Source: Patulibacter sp.
GTDB taxonomy: Bacteria > Actinomycetota > Thermoleophilia > Solirubrobacterales > Solirubrobacteraceae
Assembly (NCBI GenBank): GCA_031119595.1
Contig: JAVHXX010000019.1
Location: forward strand, 1-19,261
Reading direction: 5' to 3'
DNA: 19,261 bases
Shown: piece by piece, positions 1 through 7,622 of the stretch
How positions within the stretch are numbered: the first letter of the stretch is position 1
Layout: each line of letters begins with the position of its first letter
The notes under the pieces: model-generated
Told to the model about the DNA's origin: nothing
Database searches by the model: none
The model's input: only the letters and a program-made list of their open reading frames with translations
Made by a program: the position numbers and the translations under genes

Positions 1-1684
1 GGCCTATCTGCGCCGCGACGAAGCGCGCGGCGTCCACGCCGGCTACTTCTCGATCGACAAGAAGACCGGGCACGCGACTGATCCTGCGCGGATCGCCAGG
101 AAGGGTGAAGACGCGGGCCAAGCCGACGACGTCGATGCCTACGACCTGATTCTGCGCAACAAGGAGAAGCTGCTCTCGCTCGACGAGCCCGTGCGTTTCC
201 TGTTCTCCCATTCCGCGCTGCGAGAGGGATGGGACAACCCGAATGTCTTCGTGATGGGGATGCTCAAGCGCAGCGACAACACCGTGTCTCGCCGCCAGGA
301 GATCGGCCGCGGACTTCGGCTGGCGGTCGACCACCGCGGCGAGCGCGTCGATGATCCGGTGATCGCGCACCAGGTCAACGAACTCACCATCGTGACCGAC
401 GAGTCGTACACGGCATTCGCCGAAGGCCTGCAGAAGGAGATCAGCGAGTCGCTATCTGCGCGGCCGCGCCAGGCCGACGAGGCCTACTTCCTCGGTAAGC
501 GGATCGTCACGGTCGATGGGGAGTCCCGGACCATCGATGCACCGCTCGCACGACAGATCTACAACTACCTGCTGCGCAACGACTACATCGACGAGCTCGA
601 CGCAACGGTGACCCAGGCATTCAAGGAGGCGGTCGAGGCCGAGACGCTGATACCGCCGACCGCGCCGCCACTCTCGGAGATCTTCGAGGCCGTGTTGCCC
701 CTCGTCACCGAGCTCTACCTCGACGTCCCGAAGGCCTCCGATGGACGAAAGCTCAAGGACATTCCGTTCAACGAAGCCAACTACGCCCGTGCGGAGTTTC
801 AAGAGCTATGGCGGCAGATCAACCACAAGGCCACGTTCCACGTCGACTTCGATTCCGACCAGCTCATTGCGAATTGTGTGCGCGCGCTCGACACCCAGCT
901 GCGCGTCGATCGCCTCCAATACGTCGTCGAAGCGGGCCATCAGCGCGCCGATCTCGGGGCCGACGACCTTGCTCGCGGCCGCGGCTTCGAGCAGCTCACC
1001 AGCCGCACGGAGACGGAAGATCGCGCTCCGGAGTCCGACGTCACCTACGACCTCCTGGGCGAGGTGGCGGCAAAGACCAAACTCACGCGCAGAACGGTCT
1101 GCGGAATCCTCCAGGGGGTCGCCCCGAGGACGTTTGCGATGTTCGCTCAGAACCCCGAGCACTTCATCGCGCAGGCCTCCCGGATCATCTCCGAGCAGAC
1201 CGCAACGGCGACCGTGGAGAAGCTCACGTACAACCTGCTCGACGCCTCCTATGACAAGTCCATCTTCACCATCGACAAGTCGTCGCAGGCACTGACCGAA
1301 GCAAGCGCCACGCGAAAACACATCTACGACTATGTGGTGACGGACTCGAACGCGGAGCGAACGTTCGCCGCCGACCTCGAGCGTGCGGACGAAGTGGCGG
1401 TCTACGCAAAGCTGCCGAAGGGATTCGTCATTCCCACGCCGGTCGGCGACTACAACCCGGACTGGGCGATCGCGTTCGAAGCTGGTTCGGTGCGTCAGAT
1501 CTACTTCGTCGCCGAGACGAAGGGAGAGCTCCATTCGCTCGAATTCGGTCTTCGGGGGTTGGAGCGAACCAAGATCGAGTGCGCGCGGGAGTTCTTCAAG
1601 GCCCTCGAAGCGGCAAACGCCCATCAGAACGTGCGATACGACGTCGTTAGCGACTACGCCGAGCTCATGCAGATCGTGAGCTAG
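1..1684 (+). CDS. res: Type III restriction endonuclease Res subunit, 3' part
   Basis: The frame is open from the first bases, so the N-terminus (Walker A/B helicase half) lies to the left of the window. Visible are late helicase motifs: SHSALREGWDNPNVF around 209-253 and RRQEIGRGLR around 290-319, the SF2 motif V/VI style of type III Res proteins. The C-terminal part ends in a PD-(D/E)XK-type nuclease domain: NPDWA (PD at 1457-1462) followed by AETKG (E and K at 1514-1522). In the family, Res hydrolyses ATP, translocates on DNA and cuts when complexed with the Mod methyltransferase. No mod gene is in the window; it would normally lie upstream. The frame is intact to the TAG stop, with no sign of decay in the visible part. 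Confidence 0.93.
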   Translation, partial: AYLRRDEARGVHAGYFSIDKKTGHATDPARIARKGEDAGQADDVDAYDLILRNKEKLLSLDEPVRFLFSHSALREGWDNPNVFVMGMLKRSDNTVSRRQEIGRGLRLAVDHRGERVDDPVIAHQVNELTIVTDESYTAFAEGLQKEISESLSARPRQADEAYFLGKRIVTVDGESRTIDAPLARQIYNYLLRNDYIDELDATVTQAFKEAVEAETLIPPTAPPLSEIFEAVLPLVTELYLDVPKASDGRKLKDIPFNEANYARAEFQELWRQINHKATFHVDFDSDQLIANCVRALDTQLRVDRLQYVVEAGHQRADLGADDLARGRGFEQLTSRTETEDRAPESDVTYDLLGEVAAKTKLTRRTVCGILQGVAPRTFAMFAQNPEHFIAQASRIISEQTATATVEKLTYNLLDASYDKSIFTIDKSSQALTEASATRKHIYDYVVTDSNAERTFAADLERADEVAVYAKLPKGFVIPTPVGDYNPDWAIAFEAGSVRQIYFVAETKGELHSLEFGLRGLERTKIECAREFFKALEAANAHQNVRYDVVSDYAELMQIVS

Positions 1685-1705
1685 GAGTTCGCGCTGCGCC
1701 GTGCC

Positions 1706-2596
1706 TCAGTCGACCAGGCGGCCGAGGTTCGGCGTCGCCCCGTACAGGTCGAACGCGCGGAACTGCGAGAACGCCTTGTGGGCCGGGCCGTGGAAGTCGG
1801 CCGAGCCCGTCGTCAGCAGCCCGAGCTCGTCCGCGACCTTCACGAGGTGGAGCGTCTGCTCGCGGTCGTGCTCGATGTAGAACGCCTCCACGCCGTCGAT
1901 CCCGTAGCCGTGGAAGCGCCGGAGGGTCGCCTCGACGGTCTCCGGCGGGGCGATGTCCCAGAAGGGGTGTGCCCAGACGGCGACGCCGCCCGCGGCATGG
2001 ATGAGATCGATCGCCTGTGGCACCGTCGGGTGGGTGCGCGTGCGGAACGCCGGCTTGCCGGGGATGAGGTACGCGACGAGCACGTCGGTCAGGCTGCCGT
2101 CGATGCCCTCCTCGCGCAGCCGCGCAGCGTTCGCCGGGTGCCTCAGCACGGCGTCGGCGAGGTGCGGCCGCCCGATCGGCAGCCCGGCCGCGCGGCGCTT
2201 GGCCAGCGGTTCGTCGTCGACCTCCAGGCCGACCTCGTTCAGCGCCTGCGCCATCCGGTCCGCACGACCCTCTCGGTCGGCGCGGAAGTCCTTCAGCGCC
2301 GCGAGCAGCGCCGGCTGCTTCCAGTCGACGTCGTACCCGAGGATGTGGAGGTCGTCGCCCTCGGGATCCACGCTCGAGATCTCGACCGCCGGCACGATCT
2401 TCACGCCGAACGCCGCGCCCGCATCGAGCGCCTCGGCGGTGCCGTCGATCGCGTCGTGATCGCTGAGGGCGAGCAGTTCCACGCCCGCCGCGGCGGCCCG
2501 CTCGACCACCTCGGCAGGCTCGAGGGCGCCGTCCGACCAGGTCGAGTGCGACTGCAGGTCGAAGGTGGGGGCGTCCTTGGCGGGCGGTGGCGTCAT
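1706..2596 (-). CDS. PHP-domain metal-dependent phosphoesterase (TrpH/YciV-like)
   Basis: The 296-residue protein has the PHP layout: DLQSHSTWSDG (residues 13-23), LALSDHD (42-48), VEIS near residue 71, AHPFW, and GSADFHG near the C-terminus. These are the metal ligands of the PHP superfamily. Proteins of this length and order include 3',5'-nucleotide bisphosphate phosphatases and RNase AM; the exact substrate cannot be read from sequence. The first histidine of the usual DLHxHS motif is glutamine here (codon 2552-2554). It starts at ATG 2596 with no obvious Shine-Dalgarno. It follows the leftward sulfatase by 48 bp, so the two could be co-transcribed, and it converges on the restriction gene across 21 bp. 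Confidence 0.85.
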   Translation of the reverse strand: MTPPPAKDAPTFDLQSHSTWSDGALEPAEVVERAAAAGVELLALSDHDAIDGTAEALDAGAAFGVKIVPAVEISSVDPEGDDLHILGYDVDWKQPALLAALKDFRADREGRADRMAQALNEVGLEVDDEPLAKRRAAGLPIGRPHLADAVLRHPANAARLREEGIDGSLTDVLVAYLIPGKPAFRTRTHPTVPQAIDLIHAAGGVAVWAHPFWDIAPPETVEATLRRFHGYGIDGVEAFYIEHDREQTLHLVKVADELGLLTTGSADFHGPAHKAFSQFRAFDLYGATPNLGRLVD

Positions 2597-2644
2597 GCGG
2601 GACAGATCAGAGCAGGGTCGGCGGCGTGGCGCGGACAGCGGCGC

Positions 2645-3979
2645 TCAGCCGGCCCGTCCGGGGACGATCGGCGGGGCCTCGCTGAGCGGGTCGTCGGCGC
2701 TGTGCTGCGTCGGGAGGTTGAAGACCGTGCCCGGCGCCGGGTCGACCTGGCCGTCGAGCAGCGGATCACCGGTCTCCTCCATCCACGCGTGCAGCCGGTC
2801 GGCGAGCTGCGCGCGGACAGCCTCGTAGGCCGGATCGGCCGCGAGGTTCGCGGCCTCGTTCGGGTCGAAGATGAGGTCGTAGAGCTGCTCGGCGGGGATC
2901 TTGCGATCGGTCCACTGGTGGGCGAGCAGGACCTCCTTGCTCGGGCTCTCGTCGACGTTCGGGAGGACGACGGTGTCCTCCTCGGGGTCGAACCGCTTCA
3001 CGTACTTCCAACGATCGGTCCGGATCGCGCGCTGGGGCTCGTAGGCCGCGTGGTAGGTGATGCCGGCGAAGATCTCGTCGTTGACCTCCTCGACCTCCTT
3101 GCGGATCACCGGCATCAGCGACCGGCCCTGCAGCCACTCCGGCCGGTCGATCCCCGCAAGCTCGCAGATGGTCGGGAAGAGGTCGATCTGGGAGACGAGC
3201 GCGTCGCTCACGCGGCCGCCGTGGAAGCCGCCCGGCCCGCGCACGATGAGCATCACGCCGATGCCGCGATCGGTGAGGGTCGCCTTCGCGCCCGGGAAGG
3301 GGATCCCGTGGTCGGTGGTGAGGATCACGAGGGTGTTGTCGGCGAGCTCGCGCTCGTCGAGGGCGTTCATAACGGCGCCCACGCCGTGGTCGAGCGACCG
3401 CGCGCTGGCCTTGAACGCGGCGACGTCGCGGCGGATCTCGGGCGTGTCCGGGAGGTTCGGCGGCGGCGCGGAGTAGAGCGCGTCGCGCACGGAGGTCGGC
3501 TCGAAGTACGCGCGGTGCGTCTCGAAGAACCCGACCGACAGGAAGAAGGGCTTGTCGGTGGGGAGGTCGCCGATGAGCTCGACCGCCGCCGGCGAGATCT
3601 GATCGGCGTGGAAGCTCTCGACCGCGGTCACGTGCTCGTAGCCGACGTCCTCCGGGTCGGCGGCGAGGTGCTGCTCGCCGAGCAGCGCGGTGAAGTAGCC
3701 GTGGTCCTTGAGGGTCTTGGCGAGGTGACGGGAGGTGTCCGCGAGGCGGTACCCGCGGTGGGCGAGGCCGAGCATCCCGGTCGTGTGGCTGGCCTGGCCG
3801 GTGAGCAGCGCGGCGCGGCTGCCGGAGCAGACGGCGGCCGCGGAGAAGGCCTGGCGGAACAACAGCCCTTGGTCCGCGAGACGCTGGATGTTGGGCGTCG
3901 GGACCTGGTGTCCGTACGGTTGCACGTACCGACCGGTGTCGTGCGAGTGCACGTAGAGGATGTTCGGAGGAGAGGCCAA
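2645..3979 (-). CDS. Sulfatase (type I, formylglycine-dependent family)
   Basis: The 444-residue protein is of the alkaline-phosphatase-fold sulfatase family, resembling heparan-N-sulfatase/arylsulfatase-like members. NILYVHSHDTG opens the protein, the nucleophile motif is CSGSRAALLTG (Cys51, codon 3827-3829), TTDHG supplies metal ligands, and the C-terminus has RTDRWKY and QLYDLIFDPNE segments typical of the family. The nucleophile motif departs from C-x-P/A-x-R: glycine is at the proline position. I see no signal peptide, so it is probably cytoplasmic. The start is TTG 3979, supported by a GGAG Shine-Dalgarno at 3987-3990, seven bases upstream. It is divergent from the sulfotransferase operon, which also encodes the FGE that would convert Cys51 to formylglycine. 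The substrate is unknown, though the sulfated product of the neighbouring transferase is a reasonable guess. Confidence 0.93.
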   Translation of the reverse strand: MASPPNILYVHSHDTGRYVQPYGHQVPTPNIQRLADQGLLFRQAFSAAAVCSGSRAALLTGQASHTTGMLGLAHRGYRLADTSRHLAKTLKDHGYFTALLGEQHLAADPEDVGYEHVTAVESFHADQISPAAVELIGDLPTDKPFFLSVGFFETHRAYFEPTSVRDALYSAPPPNLPDTPEIRRDVAAFKASARSLDHGVGAVMNALDERELADNTLVILTTDHGIPFPGAKATLTDRGIGVMLIVRGPGGFHGGRVSDALVSQIDLFPTICELAGIDRPEWLQGRSLMPVIRKEVEEVNDEIFAGITYHAAYEPQRAIRTDRWKYVKRFDPEEDTVVLPNVDESPSKEVLLAHQWTDRKIPAEQLYDLIFDPNEAANLAADPAYEAVRAQLADRLHAWMEETGDPLLDGQVDPAPGTVFNLPTQHSADDPLSEAPPIVPGRAG

Positions 3980-3986
3980 GATGAAA

Positions 3987-3990
3987 CTCC
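3987..3990 (-). promoter_or_regulatory. Ribosome binding site deciding the sulfatase TTG start
   Basis: Read on the minus strand this is GGAG, seven bases before the TTG at 3979. No ATG or GTG is available nearby in frame, so this site decides the start. Confidence 0.6.
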
Positions 3991-4004
3991 GTAAAGTCTA
4001 TCCG

Positions 4005-4010
4005 TATAAT
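4005..4010 (+). promoter_or_regulatory. -10 element (TATAAT) for the sulfation operon, probably leaderless
   Basis: A perfect TATAAT sits in a 40-bp AT-rich gap (3980-4019) between the divergent sulfatase and sulfotransferase genes. It ends nine bases before the ATG at 4020. Initiation six to eight bases downstream would give a transcript starting at or within a few bases of the ATG, and no Shine-Dalgarno is present, consistent with a leaderless mRNA. I see no convincing -35 hexamer. The opposite strand of the same gap (TATACG/TAGACT) probably holds the sulfatase promoter, so the two promoters overlap. Confidence 0.55.
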
Positions 4011-4019
4011 GGTATTTAG

Positions 4020-4841
4020 ATGACCGACGCTGCTGCCAGTCTGCACTACTTCGTCGCCGCCACCCCGCGCAGCGGGTCGACACTCCTGTGCGAGCTCCTC
4101 AAGGCGTCCGGCGTGGCGGGCCGTCCGAACGAGGATTTCCAGGCGCTGCGGGCAACATCGCGGTCGCGTCAGCCCCGGCAGTACTTCGACGGGGTGAACG
4201 ACGCATTCGTCGATCGTCTCGCACCGACCGACCCCGGGCACGCCGAGACCGCCGCCGAATTCGCGGCCAAGCTCGCCGCGTCCCGCGAGGCCGGCACCAC
4301 CCCGAACGGGGTCTACGGCACGAAGGTCATGTGGGGCTACTTCGACCAGCTCGCCGAGCGCCTCGCCACGCTGCCGGGGCTCGCCGGCGCCACGCTGCCC
4401 GAGGCCCTCGAGGCGACCTTCCCGAATCTCCACATCGTGCAGATCCGCCGCGCCGACAAGATCGGCCAGGCGATCTCCCTGTGGACCGCCGTGCAGACGC
4501 TCACCTGGCGCGACGAGGGCGAGCAGCGCGGTCCCGAGCCGGAGGTCTTCTACGACTTCGCGGCGATCGACCACCTCGTGAAGCTGCAGACCTCGCACGA
4601 GGAGGCGTGGACCGACTGGCTCGGCCGCCACGACTTCCCGACGAAGGTCGTCGAGTACGAGGTGCTCGCGGAGGCACCGCAGGAGCGCGTCGCCGAGGTC
4701 ATCGCGTGGCTCGGCGTGCCCGGCGCGGAGTCGGCCGAGGTCCCGGCCCCGAAGATGCGCCAGCAGAGCAACGGCCGCTCGGCCGAGTGGGCCGATCGCT
4801 ACCGCGCCGATCTCGAGGCGGCCGGCGCAACGCAGGCATGA
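4020..4841 (+). CDS. stf0: Stf0-like sulfotransferase (trehalose 2-sulfotransferase family)
   Basis: The 273-residue protein has the PAPS-binding 5'-phosphosulfate loop PRSGSTLL near residues 16-23 followed by CELLKASGVAGRPNEDF. Further family signatures are GVYGTKVMWGYFDQL, IVQIRRADKIGQAISLWTAVQT (3'-phosphate-binding region) and a C-terminal R/QxxxRSxEWxxRYRxD segment. This pattern matches mycobacterial Stf0, which sulfates trehalose at the 2-position from PAPS. Length is close to Stf0. The acceptor here is inferred, not shown; other sugars are possible. It is the first gene of the operon, starts at ATG 4020 without a Shine-Dalgarno, and its TGA overlaps the cysD start (ATGA, 4838-4841), implying translational coupling to the enzymes that make its donor. 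Confidence 0.88.
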   Translation: MTDAAASLHYFVAATPRSGSTLLCELLKASGVAGRPNEDFQALRATSRSRQPRQYFDGVNDAFVDRLAPTDPGHAETAAEFAAKLAASREAGTTPNGVYGTKVMWGYFDQLAERLATLPGLAGATLPEALEATFPNLHIVQIRRADKIGQAISLWTAVQTLTWRDEGEQRGPEPEVFYDFAAIDHLVKLQTSHEEAWTDWLGRHDFPTKVVEYEVLAEAPQERVAEVIAWLGVPGAESAEVPAPKMRQQSNGRSAEWADRYRADLEAAGATQA

Positions 4842-5761
4842 CCGACGCGGCCCGCATCCCCGCGATCACCTGGCTCTCGCAGCTCGAGGCCGAGGCGATC
4901 CACGTGCTGCGGGAGGTCGCGGCGGAGTTCGAGCGGCCCGTGTTGCTGTTCTCGGCCGGCAAGGACTCGATCGTGCTCCTGCGGCTCGCGCAGAAGGCGT
5001 TCCGGCCCGGCCGGTTCCCGTTCCCGCTGCTCCACGTCGACACGGGCCACAACTTCGACGAGGTCATCGCGTTCCGCGACCGGGTCGTGGGCGAGCTGGG
5101 TGAGGAACTGATCGTCGCGAAGGTCCAGGACTCGATCGACGCCGGCCGCGTGGTCGAGGAGCGCGGCGACGGCGGCAGCCGCAACCGGCTCCAGTCGATC
5201 ACCCTCCTCGACGCCCTCGCCGAGCACGGCTTCGACGCCGCGATCGGTGGCGCCCGGCGCGACGAGGAGCGGTCCCGGGCCAAGGAGCGCGTGCTCTCGT
5301 TCCGCGACGAATACGGCCAGTGGGATCCGCGTGCGCAGCGCCCGGAGCTGTGGTCGCTCTACAACACGGTCGTGCGGCGCGGCGAGAACGTGCGCGCGTT
5401 CCCGCTCAGCAACTGGACCGAGCTCGACGTGTGGCGCTACATCCAGGCCGAGGGGCTCGTGCTGCCGTCGATCTACTTCACGCACGAGCGGCGGGTGTTC
5501 GACCGCGGCCGGCACGTGCTCGCCGACTCTCCGCACATCGTCCGGGAGCCGGGCGACAGCGTCGTCCGCACCGACCACGTCCGGTACCGCACCGTCGGCG
5601 ACCTCACCGTGACCGGCGCGATCCTCTCGCGCGCGGAGACCGTCGCCGACGTGATCGACGAGCTCGAGCGGGCCCAGTGGACCGAGCGCGCCCGCACCCG
5701 CGCCGACGACAACTTCTCCTCGGCCGCCCTCGAGGACCGCAAGCGCGAGGGCTACTTCTAA
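4838..5761 (+). CDS. cysD: Sulfate adenylyltransferase subunit 2 (CysD)
   Basis: The 307-residue protein is the small, catalytic subunit of ATP sulfurylase, which makes adenosine 5'-phosphosulfate from ATP and sulfate with GTP hydrolysis by CysN. The PP-loop SAGKDS is at residues 39-44, followed by GGARRDEERSRAKERV, PLSNWTELDVWRYI and the C-terminal KREGYF end typical of CysD. Length matches the family (about 300). The start is the ATG overlapping the sulfotransferase stop; a longer in-frame extension to 4088 runs through that gene and is rejected. cysNC follows after 3 bp. No cysH or sulfite reductase gene is nearby, so this copy looks tied to sulfation, not to cysteine synthesis (inference). 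Confidence 0.97.
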   Translation: MTDAARIPAITWLSQLEAEAIHVLREVAAEFERPVLLFSAGKDSIVLLRLAQKAFRPGRFPFPLLHVDTGHNFDEVIAFRDRVVGELGEELIVAKVQDSIDAGRVVEERGDGGSRNRLQSITLLDALAEHGFDAAIGGARRDEERSRAKERVLSFRDEYGQWDPRAQRPELWSLYNTVVRRGENVRAFPLSNWTELDVWRYIQAEGLVLPSIYFTHERRVFDRGRHVLADSPHIVREPGDSVVRTDHVRYRTVGDLTVTGAILSRAETVADVIDELERAQWTERARTRADDNFSSAALEDRKREGYF

Positions 5762-5764
5762 CCC

Positions 5765-7615
5765 GTGAGCGCCGTGCCCCCACACGAACAGGATCTCCTC
5801 CGGGTCGCCGTCGGCGGCTCCGTCGACCACGGCAAGAGCTCGCTCATCGGGCGGCTGCTGCTCGATGCCGAGGCGCTCAAGGGCGACCAGCTCGACGAGG
5901 TCAAGCGCGGCGAGTTGTCGCACGTGACCGATGGGCTGCGGGCCGAGCGCGAGCAGGGCATCACGATCGACGTCGCCTACCGTTACTTCTCGACGCCGCG
6001 CCGCGGGTTCGTCATCGCCGACACCCCGGGCCACACGCGCTACACCCGGAACATGGTCACGGGCGCCTCGACCGCCGACCTACTCCTGCTCGTCGTCGAC
6101 GCGCGGCCGCCGGGCCTGACCGAGCAGTCGCTGCGGCACGTGCAGCTCGCGCACCTCCTCGGCATCGACCACCTCGTGGTCGCGGTCAACAAGATCGAGC
6201 TCGTCGACTACGAACCCGAGGCCGTCACCGCGATCCAGCACGAGATCGCCGCCACGGCCCGCCGACTCGGGCTCACCCAGGCCACGGTGGTGCCGGTGAG
6301 CGCGCTCGAAGGCGACAACGTCGTCACGCGGTCGACGCGCACCCCGTGGTACCAAGGACCGCCGCTGCTGCAGGTGCTCGAGGACGCCGTGCCGCGCTCC
6401 GCCGCCGAGTACAGCCCGCTGCGCTTCCCGGTGCAGTGGATCGTCCGCGACGGCGCCTACCGCGGCCTCGCCGGGCAGGTCTCCGGCGGCTACCTCAACA
6501 CGGGCGACGAGGTCACGGTGCTCCCGAGTGGCGAGCGGTCGCGGATCGCCCGGATCGACAGCTTCGACGGCCCGGTCGACCACGTGCGCGGCCCGCTGAG
6601 CGGCACGGTGATCCTCGAGGACAACCTCGACGTCGCCCGCGGCGACGTGCTCGTCAGCACCGACGGCGCCCCGCAGCCGGCGCGCGAGGTCGATGCCACG
6701 CTGGTGTGGCTCGGCAGCGAGTCGCTCACGCCCGGGCGGCGGTACCTGCTCAAGCACCTCACCCGCCGCGTGCGGGCCACGGCCGCGTCGCTGCGGTCCG
6801 TGTACGACGTCTACGACGACGAGAAGGGCGACGCCTCCGAGCTGGCGCTCAACGAGGTCGGCGAGGTCACCCTGCGCCTCGCGACGCCGATCGTCGCCGA
6901 TCCGTACGCGAGGAACCGCACCACGGGCGCGTTCATCCTCATCGACGAGCTCTCGCATGACACGGTCGCCGCAGGCCTCGTCCGTGAGACGCGCGCCCAG
7001 ATCGGCAGCGACGAGGAGCAGAAGAGCCCCGACGTCGTCTGGCATCCCGGCAAGCTCGACCGTACCGAGCGCTGGCAGCACCTCCATGCCAAGGGCGCGA
7101 CGGTCTGGCTCACGGGCCTTCCGGCGTCCGGGAAGTCGACGATCTCGACGGCCCTCGAGCAAGCGCTGGTGCACCGGGGGCGCCTCGCCTATCTCCTCGA
7201 CGGCGACAACGTCCGCCACGGGCTCTCCGGCGACCTCGGATTCGACGCGGCCTCGCGCGCCGAGAACGTGCGCCGGGTCGCCCACGTGGCCCGGTTCTTC
7301 GCCGACGCCGGCGGCATCGCGGTCGTCGCGCTCGTGTCGCCCTTCGCCCAGGACCGCGACCTCGCCCGCCGCCTCCACGAGAAGGCCGGGCTCCCGTTCA
7401 TCGAGGTCTTCGTCGACACGCCGCTCGAGGAGTGCGCCCGTCGCGATCCCAAGGGCCTCTACGCCCGGGCGAAGGCCGGGCGACTCTCCGGCCTGACCGG
7501 TGAGCAGAACCCGTACGAGCCGCCGCCCGCGCCCGAGGTGACCATCAAGACGCTCGAGGAGCCCGTCACGGACGCGGTCGAGCGGCTCATGGCGCTGCTC
7601 GGCGTCGTGGGATGA
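5765..7615 (+). CDS. cysNC: Bifunctional sulfate adenylyltransferase GTPase / APS kinase (CysNC)
   Basis: The 616-residue fusion has an N-terminal CysN GTPase (about 1-430) and a C-terminal APS kinase (about 440-616). GTPase motifs: GGSVDHGKS (17-25), DTPGH (86-90), and VNKIE (141-145), where the usual NKxD aspartate is glutamate. Translation-factor-like beta-barrel domains follow. The kinase part has the P-loop GLPASGKST (451-459), LDGDNVRHGL, DLGF, and FVDTPLE...RDPKGLYARA. CysN drives APS synthesis with CysD, and the CysC domain phosphorylates APS to PAPS, the donor used by the sulfotransferase. This fused architecture is also known in Mycobacterium tuberculosis. It starts at GTG 5765, 3 bp after cysD; the FGE gene starts 7 bp after its stop. 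Confidence 0.97.
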   Translation: MSAVPPHEQDLLRVAVGGSVDHGKSSLIGRLLLDAEALKGDQLDEVKRGELSHVTDGLRAEREQGITIDVAYRYFSTPRRGFVIADTPGHTRYTRNMVTGASTADLLLLVVDARPPGLTEQSLRHVQLAHLLGIDHLVVAVNKIELVDYEPEAVTAIQHEIAATARRLGLTQATVVPVSALEGDNVVTRSTRTPWYQGPPLLQVLEDAVPRSAAEYSPLRFPVQWIVRDGAYRGLAGQVSGGYLNTGDEVTVLPSGERSRIARIDSFDGPVDHVRGPLSGTVILEDNLDVARGDVLVSTDGAPQPAREVDATLVWLGSESLTPGRRYLLKHLTRRVRATAASLRSVYDVYDDEKGDASELALNEVGEVTLRLATPIVADPYARNRTTGAFILIDELSHDTVAAGLVRETRAQIGSDEEQKSPDVVWHPGKLDRTERWQHLHAKGATVWLTGLPASGKSTISTALEQALVHRGRLAYLLDGDNVRHGLSGDLGFDAASRAENVRRVAHVARFFADAGGIAVVALVSPFAQDRDLARRLHEKAGLPFIEVFVDTPLEECARRDPKGLYARAKAGRLSGLTGEQNPYEPPPAPEVTIKTLEEPVTDAVERLMALLGVVG

Positions 7616-7622
7616 TGCGCGC

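Noticed and set aside
1778..3994. A 738-residue open frame on the plus strand across the PHP and sulfatase genes
   Set aside because: It is antisense to two well-supported genes, is low-complexity Arg/Val/Gly-rich, and shows no domain. It is a high-GC shadow frame.
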